NCBI RefSeq assembly: GCF_047971665.1
Contig: NZ_JBKEAA010000014.1
Span: 83,557 to 147,556 of the forward strand
DNA length: 64,000 nucleotides
Reading direction: 5' to 3'
Origin: Castellaniella sp047971665
Lineage (GTDB): Bacteria > Pseudomonadota > Gammaproteobacteria > Burkholderiales > Burkholderiaceae_B
This document shows, one piece after another, positions 50,310 to 58,004 of this stretch. Within the stretch, counting starts at the first letter, position 1, and every line of letters begins with the position of its first letter. The translations under genes and the position numbers were made by a program. The notes under the pieces are model-generated. The model had not been told where the DNA came from, did not search any database, and was given only the letters and a program-made list of their open reading frames with translations.

Positions 50310-51136
50310 GCGCGTTTTTTTCCGAGATAGGCTTCGACGACACGACTGTCGGTGAGCACACTGTCGGGGGCGCCATCAGCGATCTTCTCCCCGTGGTGCA
50401 GCACCATGATGCGGTCCGACAGTGTACGGATTGCCTTGATGACATGCTCGATGACGATGATGCTGATCCCGGTGTCGCGCACTTTGCGGATGATGTCGAT
50501 GACCTCGTCGATCTCCACCAGGTTCAGGCCGGCCATGACCTCGTCGCACAGCAGGACGCGTGGCTGCATCGCCAGGGCCTTGGCCAGTTCCAGGCGCTTG
50601 CGGTCCGGGCCGCCCAGATCCTCGGCGCGGTGATCGATGTGTTTGCCCAGTCCCACGAAGTGCAGGCATTCGCGGGCGCTCTCCCGCGCCCGCTCGAGTC
50701 TGGCCTGGCCCTTGCCATGGCCGAACAGGGCGCCGACGGCCACGTTGTCCAGCACCGACAGGCCCGGAAAGGGCTGCATGATCTGAAACGTGCGGCCGAT
50801 CCCCAGACGCGCCCGGCGGAAAGCTGCCATGCGATCGATGCGCCGTCCCTCGAACCAGATTTCACCCTCGGAAGGCTCCAGCGTGCCGCTGAGCAGGTTG
50901 ATCAGCGTGGTCTTGCCCGCGCCGTTGGGGCCGATGAAGCCCAGAATCTCGCGGGACGTCAGGGAAAAGCTGACATCATGCACAGCCACCAGTCCGGCAA
51001 ATCGGCGTGTCAGGCCCCGGGCCTCGAGGATCGGGCTCGCGGCCTCTGCCATCGGGTTCGTGGTCTTTGCCGGGCGGAACGGCGCGTCGTCTCGCCGCAG
51101 GTCCGCCTCGCCGCCGGGGGCGCTATGTGCATTCAT
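50306..51136 (-). CDS. livG: ABC transporter ATP-binding protein, LivG type
   Basis: ATPase of 276 aa. The first 30 residues are a polar extension; the conserved domain starts at ILEARGLTRRFAGLVAVHD. Walker A is GPNGAGKTTLINLL, the signature region DLGGPDRKRLELAKAL is of the LivG kind, Walker B is VLLCDEVMAGLN and the switch His is in IVIEHVIK. It overlaps both neighbours by 4 bases. Confidence 0.93.
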   Translation of the reverse strand: MNAHSAPGGEADLRRDDAPFRPAKTTNPMAEAASPILEARGLTRRFAGLVAVHDVSFSLTSREILGFIGPNGAGKTTLINLLSGTLEPSEGEIWFEGRRIDRMAAFRRARLGIGRTFQIMQPFPGLSVLDNVAVGALFGHGKGQARLERARESARECLHFVGLGKHIDHRAEDLGGPDRKRLELAKALAMQPRVLLCDEVMAGLNLVEIDEVIDIIRKVRDTGISIIVIEHVIKAIRTLSDRIMVLHHGEKIADGAPDSVLTDSRVVEAYLGKKRA

Positions 51137-52083
51137 AGACGGTGCATCCGGATGTTTTCGATGAAATAACGCCAGCCCATGCGGCGATAGCGTCGCGCCA
51201 CGTCGGCCAGCCCTTGCGGCATGAGGACAACGGCAATCACGATGACGGCACCAAAGAACAGGCCGGCGATGCTGGTCACCTCGCTGGACAGGAATTCGGA
51301 GAGAGCCGACAGGATGAAAGAGCCGACGATGGGGCCGAGGACCGTGCCCGGACCGCCGAAGACCGCCATGATGATCATTTTCACGTTCAGCGTGATGTCA
51401 AAGGCGCTTTCCGGGTCGAGAAAGGTGATCCAGTAGGCATGGATGCCGCCCGCCAGGGCGCTGAACACGCCCGCCAGGGTAAAAGCCAGGACTTTGTAGC
51501 GCGTCGTGTCCACCCCCATCACGACGGCGCCTTCCTCGTTTTCCCGGATCGCGATGAGGCCGAAACCGAAGCGGCTGCGGGTCAGCCACCAGACCGTCAA
51601 CGTGGCCGCCACCAGCAGAATCAGGGAAAGTTCATAGAACAACGGGTCGTTGTTCAGCGGCGGCAGCACCAGACCGATGTTCTGACCGGCCAGTGCCACG
51701 TTGGAGACGATGGCGGCCATGACCTGGGCCAGGGCGAGGGTGGCGATGGCAAAATAATGGCCCTTCAGGCGCAGCACCGGGAAGCCCAGGCAGATGGCAA
51801 ACATCACGGCCAGCACCACGCCGAACACCAGCCCCACCGAAAAGGGGAGCTGCCATTGCACCATGGCGATGCCCACGCCGTAGGCGCCCAGGCCGTAAAA
51901 AGTGGAATTGCCAAAGGAAGGGTAGCCGGCGTAGCCGCCGATGATGTTCCAGCCCTGGGCCAGCACGGCCAGCAGCAGGGTGCTGATGCCGAACTGGATG
52001 ATCGTATCCGAGCCGTACAGCGGCAGCAGCGCAAGCGCCGCCAGCAGGACCAGGATCAGGAGGATGCGCAGGAGGGGGGTCAT
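51133..52083 (-). CDS. livM: Branched-chain amino-acid ABC permease, LivM type
   Basis: Permease of 316 aa with about eight to ten hydrophobic segments. LivM motifs are NIIGGYAGYPSFGNSTFYGLGAYGV (residues about 45-70), RENEEGAVVMGVDTTRYK (cytoplasmic coupling loop) and AVFGGPGTVLGPIVGS. The open frame extends upstream to 52479 through livH, but the ATG at 52083 gives a normal LivM and overlaps the livH stop by 4 bases, so it is chosen. Confidence 0.92.
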   Translation of the reverse strand: MTPLLRILLILVLLAALALLPLYGSDTIIQFGISTLLLAVLAQGWNIIGGYAGYPSFGNSTFYGLGAYGVGIAMVQWQLPFSVGLVFGVVLAVMFAICLGFPVLRLKGHYFAIATLALAQVMAAIVSNVALAGQNIGLVLPPLNNDPLFYELSLILLVAATLTVWWLTRSRFGFGLIAIRENEEGAVVMGVDTTRYKVLAFTLAGVFSALAGGIHAYWITFLDPESAFDITLNVKMIIMAVFGGPGTVLGPIVGSFILSALSEFLSSEVTSIAGLFFGAVIVIAVVLMPQGLADVARRYRRMGWRYFIENIRMHRL

Positions 52084-52943
52084 GCTGTCCTCCCGAGCAG
52101 CCCGCTGGGCCGCACGATGAGCACCAGCACCAGGACGCCAAAGCTGGCCACATCGGCAAAGGTCGGCCCGATGTACAGTGTAGTGAGGGCCTCGATCAGG
52201 CCCAGCACCAGACCGCCGGCGATGACGCCCAGCGGCGTATCCAGTCCGCCGATGATCGAGATGGCAAAGGACTTGGCCGTCAGGGTCGCGCCGATATAGG
52301 GATTGATCTGCGACACAGTGCCGTACAGACCGCCGGCCGCGCCGGCCAGCGCCAGGCCCAGGCCGAAGGTCACGGCATACAGGTGGCGCGGTTCGACGCC
52401 GTACAGCCGCGCCGCCGAGAGGTTCTGGGCGGTGGCGCGGATCGCGCGGCCCAGCCGCGTGTGCAGCAGAAAACGCCACATGGCCAGTGTCAGCAGGATG
52501 GCCAGTCCCGAGGCTGCCAGACGGACGACCGGAACGGTCAGGCCCATGATGTCGATGTTCTGCCCGGAATAGGTCGGATTGATGGTGCGGAAATCAGCCG
52601 AAAACACCAGCTGCGCCAGATAGGTCAGCACGACCTCCAGGCCGAAGGTGATCAGCAGCGTATTGAACATGGGCGCCCGGGCGACCAGATTCAGGATGCC
52701 GCGCTGAACGGCGTAGCCGACGCCGAACATCAGCACCGCAGTGATGGGCAGGCCGAGAAAAGGATCCAGCCCCAGCCAGGTGAAGCTGTACCAGGAAATG
52801 TAGGCGCCCAGCATGATGAAGGCGCCATGGGCCAGATTGACGATGTTGAGCACCCCCCAGACCAGGGCCAGGCCGAGCGCCATGATGGCGTACAACCCGC
52901 CCTGCAGGATGCCGTTGACGAGAACTTGCAGCAGAAGATCCAA
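52080..52943 (-). CDS. livH: Branched-chain amino-acid ABC permease, LivH type
   Basis: Permease of 287 aa with the LivH motifs LVWGVLNIVNLAHGAFIMLGAY near residue 28, a coupling loop IRATAQNLSAARLYGVEPRHLY and C-terminal IIGGLDTPLGVIAGG. It follows the binding-protein gene by 33 bases. The divergence of its sequence from LivH at 3351-4238 suggests a different substrate. Confidence 0.93.
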   Translation of the reverse strand: MDLLLQVLVNGILQGGLYAIMALGLALVWGVLNIVNLAHGAFIMLGAYISWYSFTWLGLDPFLGLPITAVLMFGVGYAVQRGILNLVARAPMFNTLLITFGLEVVLTYLAQLVFSADFRTINPTYSGQNIDIMGLTVPVVRLAASGLAILLTLAMWRFLLHTRLGRAIRATAQNLSAARLYGVEPRHLYAVTFGLGLALAGAAGGLYGTVSQINPYIGATLTAKSFAISIIGGLDTPLGVIAGGLVLGLIEALTTLYIGPTFADVASFGVLVLVLIVRPSGLLGRTA

Positions 52944-52976
52944 GACAGGCGCTCCCCGCGTCGTGATCAGGCGCGA

Positions 52977-54194
52977 TCAGCGCTTGGACCAGTCGGGCAT
53001 CGGGTATTTCGCGTCGCGCAGGAACTTGCTGCCATCGAAGACCGCTGCGGGCTTGCCACCCTGCACCTGGATCACGGTCTGGTCGAGGGCGATCTGGCCG
53101 TTGTCGGCAAAGGCGATATGCCCATAAAGGCTCTGGAAATCGCTGGCGGCCAGGGCGTCGCGCACGGCCTTGGGATCCAGCGAACCCGCCTTCTCGATGG
53201 CTTTCACGATGGCTTCGACATCCGACACGCCTGAGGCGGCATGGTAGTCGGGTTCATATTGGTACTTGTCATGCCAGGTCCTGGCGAACTGGGCGGCATC
53301 GCCGAACCAGTCGTCCTTGAGCGTTTCACTGGGCAGCCAGGCCGTCATGCCGAAGGCGTATTCGGCATCGGCGCCCAGCGCCTTGCGAAAGTCCTCGCTG
53401 GGCACGCCGACCGTAAACGAATAGAGTTTGGGCGAGACGTCCAGGCTCTTGGCCTGACGGATGAAGTTGAGGATTTCGGTTTCGTGGCCCGCCACCAGCA
53501 CCGCATCGGCCTGCTTGGCCTTGATCTGGGACAGCAGAGTGTTGAAGTCGCTGGCGTTGCTGCTGTAGCGCTCATCGATCGCGGTGTTCAATCCGGCCTT
53601 TTCCAGCAGGGGGCGGGTGCCCTTGGCCACCGACACGTCGAAGGCGTCATCCGCGTAGAGCAGGGCGATCTGGGCCGGTGCCGGCTTGAGTTGCTTCAGC
53701 ATTGCGATCGTGCTGCCAAAGTAGTTGCTGGCTGGCGCCAGGGTACCGAAGACATACTTGAAGCCACGCGAGAAGATCTGATCCGAGGCGCCGCCGCCCT
53801 GGACCATCGGAATCTGATATTTTTCCGAGACGGCGGAGTCGGCCAGAGCGAAATTGCTGGCAAAGGGACCCAGCAGAAAGTTCACCTCGTCCTTGGAGAC
53901 GAGCTGCGTGTATTGACGCACGCTCAGGTTCACGTCGGATTGGTTGTCGTAGAGTTTCAGCGCCAGCGTGTATTGCTTGCTGCCGACCTTGATGCCGCCC
54001 TTCCGGTTGATCTGGTCGACTGCCAGCTGGTAGGCATCTTTGTAATAACGTCCGGTGTTGGCCACGGGGCCAGTCAGTTGGACCGATGCGCCCAGGACGA
54101 TTTCGTTGTCGGCAGCCTGGCTGGCCGGGCCGATCAGGCTGAGGGCCAGGGCAAGGGCGGCACAAGGCAAACCGTCGCGCAACAGCGTGTGCAT
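52977..54194 (-). CDS. Periplasmic substrate-binding protein of Liv/HAAT ABC importer
   Basis: Family 4 binding protein of 405 aa, first gene of a standard-order operon (binder-livH-livM-livG-livF). The signal peptide ends near GPASQAA. The mature protein begins NEIVLGASVQLTGPVANTGR and has ALLYADDAFDVSVAKG in the hinge region. It is clearly different from the two paralogous binders at 4323 and 45612. The ligand is unknown; amides, amino acids or aromatic acids are options for this family. Confidence 0.92.
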   Translation of the reverse strand: MHTLLRDGLPCAALALALSLIGPASQAADNEIVLGASVQLTGPVANTGRYYKDAYQLAVDQINRKGGIKVGSKQYTLALKLYDNQSDVNLSVRQYTQLVSKDEVNFLLGPFASNFALADSAVSEKYQIPMVQGGGASDQIFSRGFKYVFGTLAPASNYFGSTIAMLKQLKPAPAQIALLYADDAFDVSVAKGTRPLLEKAGLNTAIDERYSSNASDFNTLLSQIKAKQADAVLVAGHETEILNFIRQAKSLDVSPKLYSFTVGVPSEDFRKALGADAEYAFGMTAWLPSETLKDDWFGDAAQFARTWHDKYQYEPDYHAASGVSDVEAIVKAIEKAGSLDPKAVRDALAASDFQSLYGHIAFADNGQIALDQTVIQVQGGKPAAVFDGSKFLRDAKYPMPDWSKR

Positions 54195-54347
54195 GATGAG
54201 TCTCCGTTAGATAGATTTTCTATGTAAATTATGCGCCTGTCCGATAACAATTCTCTGAACGAAAATTGACGACAGGCTGAATCTTCCGGAGGAGGGATGA
54301 CGCGTCGGGCAGGCGAATGAGCGAGGACGCGGACGATACGGCGATTC

Positions 54348-54379
54348 GGATGGGCGGATGGGCGGATGGGCGGATGGGC
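54348..54379 (+). repeat. Four tandem copies of an 8-bp unit
   Basis: GGATGGGC is repeated four times without error (54348, 54356, 54364, 54372). Such a run can vary in number by replication slippage. It lies about 150 bases from either gene start. Confidence 0.85.
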
Positions 54380-54435
54380 GAGGGGGCCGGCGCAGGGTGG
54401 GGATGGTTCTTGGGGTAGAGAGAGAATCAGAATTG

Positions 54436-54462
54436 CATTTCTTAATAAGAATGATTACTATT
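54436..54462 (+). promoter_or_regulatory. Candidate Fur-binding region
   Basis: AGAATGATTACTATT (54448-54462) matches 12 of 15 positions of ATAATGATTATCATT, the core of the Fur box. It overlaps an imperfect palindrome CATTTCTTAATAAGAATG (54436-54453). The site is 66-92 bases before the DUF2325 start. Confidence 0.55.
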
Positions 54463-54527
54463 TAATCAGCAAGACCCCGATGACGAGTCGGTCATGTGGC
54501 CTCGACTCACCACCAGGAACCCATCTC

Positions 54528-54932
54528 ATGGCGCAATCTCAAGTCAGTGCATTGATCGTCGGTGCAGACCGTCTGGGCAACATCCCCGATCTGCTTCGCG
54601 ACCACAACATCGCCATCCGTCACCATATCAGCGGCCGTGACCCCGCCCATCAGAAGAAAGCGCCTTCGCTGCCTTCCGGCACAGATCTGGTCATTCTGCT
54701 GACGGATTTTCTCGGGCACAACGTGATGAAGACATTCCGCCTGGCGGCGCAGCGCGCCGGTATCCGCGTGCTGGCCTGCCGGCGCTCGGTCTGCAGCATG
54801 CAGCAGGCGCTGGATCAGTGCGGTTACTGTAAAGCATGCCCGCTGCGCGAAGCCAACGAGGCGAAGCGGTCGATCACGCGGGTTTCCGCCAAGGGCCGCC
54901 GCGCACAGGGCGGGCTGGCCTTGCAGGGATAG
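54528..54932 (+). CDS. DUF2325 domain-containing protein
   Basis: Protein of 134 aa matching the DUF2325 family by ALIVGADRLGNIPDLL, ISGRDPAHQKK and LLTDFLGHNVMKTFRLAAQRAG. The C-terminal half has five Cys residues (in ACRRSVCSMQ and QCGYCKACPL), a possible metal or redox site. No signal peptide or membrane segment is seen. The Fur-like site upstream suggests iron-responsive expression (inference). The ATG at 54528 gives the conserved start; the open frame upstream runs through the Fur-like site. It is probably monocistronic. Confidence 0.85.
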   Translation: MAQSQVSALIVGADRLGNIPDLLRDHNIAIRHHISGRDPAHQKKAPSLPSGTDLVILLTDFLGHNVMKTFRLAAQRAGIRVLACRRSVCSMQQALDQCGYCKACPLREANEAKRSITRVSAKGRRAQGGLALQG

Positions 54933-54953
54933 TCGGACTCGGGGGCGGGGGAC

Positions 54954-55781
54954 TCAACGACGCGAGGCCTTGCCCCGGGATCGAGCCGTCTTGCCCTTGG
55001 TCTGCGGAGCCTTGGCCTGCGTTGTCCTGATTCTGACGTGCGAGGTCTTGACGCTGGCCTTGGCCGGTCTGGATTCAGCCGCCGAAGGCTTGAGTTCGAC
55101 CTGATCGGCCTGAGCCGGAACCGTGTCGGCCCTGGCCTGGAGACGCCGGGCGCCGTTGTAGCGCTTGCGCCAGTAGGCCACGTCCATATTCTCGACGCGA
55201 ACGCTGGCGCCAGAGCGCGGGGCGTGGATGAACTTGCGATCACCCAGATAGATGCCGACGTGCGAGAAACGACGGCCCAAAGTGTTGAAAAACACCAGGT
55301 CACCGCGCCGCAGTTCGTTATTGGCGACGGAAATCCCCTGTTGCGCCTGGTCGCTCGCTCGGCGCGGGAGTTTCAGGCCCAGGGATTTTTCAGCCGCGTA
55401 AGCGACCAGTCCGCTGCAATCAAAACCTTCGCCGGGGTTGTCGCCCCCGTAGCGGTATTTGACGCCCAGGAATTTCATGGCGGTGGCGGCCACGGCTGCC
55501 TTGGGGGCCCGGCTCACGCCGTAGGTCTCTGATTCGGGGGCGCCGATCGCCACGCTGCGCCTGTTATCGAGCCAGGCGCCCAGGGGATCGGATTGTGTGC
55601 TGAGCAGGTAGTTGTCGCGTAGCAGGTGGCTCGAATCGAGGTCGGCTGCGGCCGTCTTGCGGCCCTGGGTCGCGCAACCCGCCAGTGCGACAAGGCCGGA
55701 GCAAAGCAGCAGCTTCAGGGACCGGATTGCCAGGGGGCGGAGTGGGTTCTGTTGAATCGGGTTTGAATGAGGCGGAGGCAT
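54954..55781 (-). CDS. NlpC/P60 (C40) peptidase lipoprotein
   Basis: Putative cell-wall endopeptidase of 275 aa. A signal sequence with lipobox LVALAGC places the lipidated Cys near residue 36. The catalytic Cys is in GFDCSGLVAYAAEKSLG, His in RFSHVGIYLG and the polar third residue in KFIHAPRSGASV. The last 65 residues are rich in Lys, Arg, Ala and Ser, an unusual basic tail that could bind murein or nucleic acid. The ATG at 55781 is preferred to 55841 because it gives a normal signal peptide. Confidence 0.92.
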   Translation of the reverse strand: MPPPHSNPIQQNPLRPLAIRSLKLLLCSGLVALAGCATQGRKTAAADLDSSHLLRDNYLLSTQSDPLGAWLDNRRSVAIGAPESETYGVSRAPKAAVAATAMKFLGVKYRYGGDNPGEGFDCSGLVAYAAEKSLGLKLPRRASDQAQQGISVANNELRRGDLVFFNTLGRRFSHVGIYLGDRKFIHAPRSGASVRVENMDVAYWRKRYNGARRLQARADTVPAQADQVELKPSAAESRPAKASVKTSHVRIRTTQAKAPQTKGKTARSRGKASRR

Positions 55782-55927
55782 GAAGGCGCAGAACCATGGA
55801 TGTCGCCGCCCGCAGCCATCGCAAGCCATCGCGGCGGTCAAAGGACCACGCGGCGAGGCGCAGACTGGCTGGATACCGGACGCCGGGTTAAACGGGTGGG
55901 TTGTTTACACTGCGGGCAACTCCTTCA

Positions 55928-55956
55928 AGTTTAGTGTATTAAATGAGTCGAGTAAA
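55928..55956 (-). promoter_or_regulatory. Candidate promoter of NlpC/P60 gene
   Basis: Minus-strand TTTACT (55956-55951), a 17-base spacer and TAAACT (55933-55928); each hexamer matches the consensus at 4 of 6 positions. It gives a leader of about 140 bases. Confidence 0.45.
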
Positions 55957-55967
55957 GAACTGAACGG

Positions 55968-56003
55968 ACGTCATCCTGATGTCAGGATGACGTCAGGATG
56001 ACG
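55968..56003 (+). promoter_or_regulatory. Inverted plus direct repeats upstream of prpE, candidate operator
   Basis: ACGTCATCCTGA (55968-55979) and TCAGGATGACGT (55982-55993) form a perfect 12-base inverted repeat with a 2-base centre, and TCAGGATGACG is then repeated in tandem (55993-56003). The result is three half-sites about 100 bases before prpE. Confidence 0.55.
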
Positions 56004-56103
56004 TTGTACTTTCAGGGGCAGGTGTAGCATGTCATCCATTCCATTCTTATAAAAAAACATCCGCTTCCCGATCGGGATGCAGGGTGGCACCGGAGACGAG
56101 TTC

Positions 56104-57990
56104 ATGCAGAAAGTCCGCGAGTTTCATCGTCAATCGATCCAGGATCGAGAGACCTTCTGGGCGCACGAGGCCCAGCGCATTCATTGGGAAACCCCCTTTG
56201 CCCAGGTGCTGGATTATTCCAGGCCGCCGTTCGTTCGCTGGTTCGTGGGCGGTCGCACCAACCTGTGCTACAACGCCGTCGACCGCTGGCTGGATACCCA
56301 GGCGGATCAACCCGCCCTGATCTGGGTGTCCACGGAGGTCGACCAGGAGATCGTCTACACCCGTGCCGACCTCGCGCGCGAGGTCAATGCCGCAGCCGCG
56401 ACCTTGCAGGAGCTCGGTGTCGTCAAGGGTGACCGTGTCCTGATCTATCTGCCCATGATTCCCCAGGCGGCGTTCTTCATGCTGGCCTGCGCCCGGCTTG
56501 GGGCCGTTCATTCCGTGGTCTTTGGCGGGTTTGCGGCGCACAACCTGGCCCAGCGCATCGACGATGCCCGGCCTCGCGTGATCATCTCGACCGATGCCGG
56601 TTCACGCGGCGGCCGCCCGATCGCCTACAAGCCCTTGCTGGATCAGGCGATCGAACAGTCCTCCCATGCGCCGGAGCATGTCGTGCTGGTGGACCGGGGC
56701 CTGGTCCCCATGGACCTGAATGCCGGCCGCGATCTGGCATATGCTCCGCTTCGCGCCCGGCATCTGGATGCCCAGGTGCCGGTCGTCTGGCTGGAATCCA
56801 ACGAGCCCAGCTACATCCTGTACACCTCGGGGACGACGGGCAACCCCAAGGGGGTCCAGCGGGATGTCGGCGGCTATGCCGTGGCGCTGTGCGCGTCCAT
56901 GGAATATATCTATGGCGGTAAGCCGGGCGACGTCTATTTCTCCAGCAGCGACGTGGGCTGGGTGGTGGGGCACTCCTATGTGGTCTACGGGCCGCTGCTC
57001 AACGGCCAGGCGACCGTCATGTACGAAGGCACGCCGGTGCGTCCCGACGCCGCGATTCTCTGGCGCATCATCGAAACGTACCGCGTCAATGTGCTGTTCT
57101 CGGCGCCGACTGCGATCCGCGTCCTGAAAAAACACGATCCGGCCCTGCTGAGCCGCCATGACCTGTCCAGTCTGGAGCGCATCTACCTGGCCGGAGAGCC
57201 GCTCGACGAACTGACCGGTCAGTGGCTGTCCGAAGCGCTGAACAAACCGGTGATCGATAATTACTGGCAGACGGAGACCGGCTGGCCGATCCTGTCGGCC
57301 CAGCCCGGCGTCGAAGAGGTGCCCACCCGGTTCGGCAGCCCGTCCTTTCCGGTCTACGGTTACGACGTGCGGGTGATCGATGAATCCACCGGCAAGGATT
57401 GCGGCCCGGACCAGAAGGGCGTGGTGGCGATCGAGCCGCCGCTGCCGCCGGGTGCGATGTGCACGATCTGGGGCAACGACGAACGCTTCGTGAGTACCTA
57501 TTTCCAGTCCTTCCCGGGACGTCTCTGCTATTCGACCTCCGACTGGGGGCTGGTCGACGATGAGGGCTACTGGTATATCCTGGGCCGCACCGATGACGTC
57601 ATCAATGTGGCTGGACATCGTCTGGGCACGCGCGAGATCGAGGAATCCGTCAACACACACCCCGCCGTGGCGGAATCCGCCGTGGTGGGGGTGGCGGATC
57701 AGCTCAAGGGCCAGGAGGCCATGGCATTTGCCGTCCTGCGCAATCCCGCTGCGCTGGACGAACCCGGCGCCCGTGACCGGCTCGAGGCTGAAATCAAGCG
57801 CGTCATCGAGCAGCGCAATGGCGCCGTGGCCCGTCCGGCCCGCATTCTGTTCGTCAATACGCTGCCCAAGACTCGCTCCGGCAAGGTCCTGCGCCGCGCC
57901 ATCGTGGCATTGTGCGAACGCCGCGATCCAGGCGACCTGACGACGATCGAGGACCCGGGCGCGCTCGACCAGATTCGCGACGTGCTGTGA
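56104..57990 (+). CDS. prpE: Propionate-CoA ligase
   Basis: AMP-forming acyl-CoA synthetase of 628 aa, the same length as E. coli PrpE. It has the ATP-binding loop YTSGTTGNPKGVQRD, SSDVGWVVGHSYVVYGPLL, YWQTETGWPIL and the catalytic Lys in PKTRSGKVLRRAI. RTNLCYNAVDRWLD near the N-terminus is PrpE-typical. The start at 56104 has GGAG 8 bases upstream; 56077 is an alternative. It may feed propionyl-CoA to the methylcitrate cycle; no prpB, prpC or prpR is in the window. Confidence 0.93.
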   Translation: MQKVREFHRQSIQDRETFWAHEAQRIHWETPFAQVLDYSRPPFVRWFVGGRTNLCYNAVDRWLDTQADQPALIWVSTEVDQEIVYTRADLAREVNAAAATLQELGVVKGDRVLIYLPMIPQAAFFMLACARLGAVHSVVFGGFAAHNLAQRIDDARPRVIISTDAGSRGGRPIAYKPLLDQAIEQSSHAPEHVVLVDRGLVPMDLNAGRDLAYAPLRARHLDAQVPVVWLESNEPSYILYTSGTTGNPKGVQRDVGGYAVALCASMEYIYGGKPGDVYFSSSDVGWVVGHSYVVYGPLLNGQATVMYEGTPVRPDAAILWRIIETYRVNVLFSAPTAIRVLKKHDPALLSRHDLSSLERIYLAGEPLDELTGQWLSEALNKPVIDNYWQTETGWPILSAQPGVEEVPTRFGSPSFPVYGYDVRVIDESTGKDCGPDQKGVVAIEPPLPPGAMCTIWGNDERFVSTYFQSFPGRLCYSTSDWGLVDDEGYWYILGRTDDVINVAGHRLGTREIEESVNTHPAVAESAVVGVADQLKGQEAMAFAVLRNPAALDEPGARDRLEAEIKRVIEQRNGAVARPARILFVNTLPKTRSGKVLRRAIVALCERRDPGDLTTIEDPGALDQIRDVL

Positions 57991-58004
57991 GAGAGGGTTG
58001 AGGC

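Larger units (their letters stand above)
54195..54527. other. Divergent control region between Liv operon and DUF2325 gene
   Basis: 333 bases with no gene. The left part (54200-54270) is AT-rich and should hold the promoter of the minus-strand Liv operon, though no hexamer pair is clear. The middle has a tandem 8-bp repeat, and the right part a Fur-like site. Confidence 0.6.
55782..56103. other. Divergent control region between NlpC/P60 gene and prpE
   Basis: 322 bases with no supported gene. It contains a candidate minus-strand promoter (55928-55956), a repeat-based operator candidate (55968-56003) and an AT-rich stretch with TATAAA at 56048-56053 that may be the prpE -10. Confidence 0.55.

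Noticed and set aside
51133..52479. Long 448-codon version of LivM
   Set aside because: The extra N-terminal 132 codons overlap livH out of frame. The ATG at 52083 gives a normal LivM with a 4-base overlap.
54366..54932. Longer DUF2325 protein starting at 54366
   Set aside because: The extra 54 residues would be encoded by the Fur-like site and promoter region, and the family begins at the ATG at 54528.
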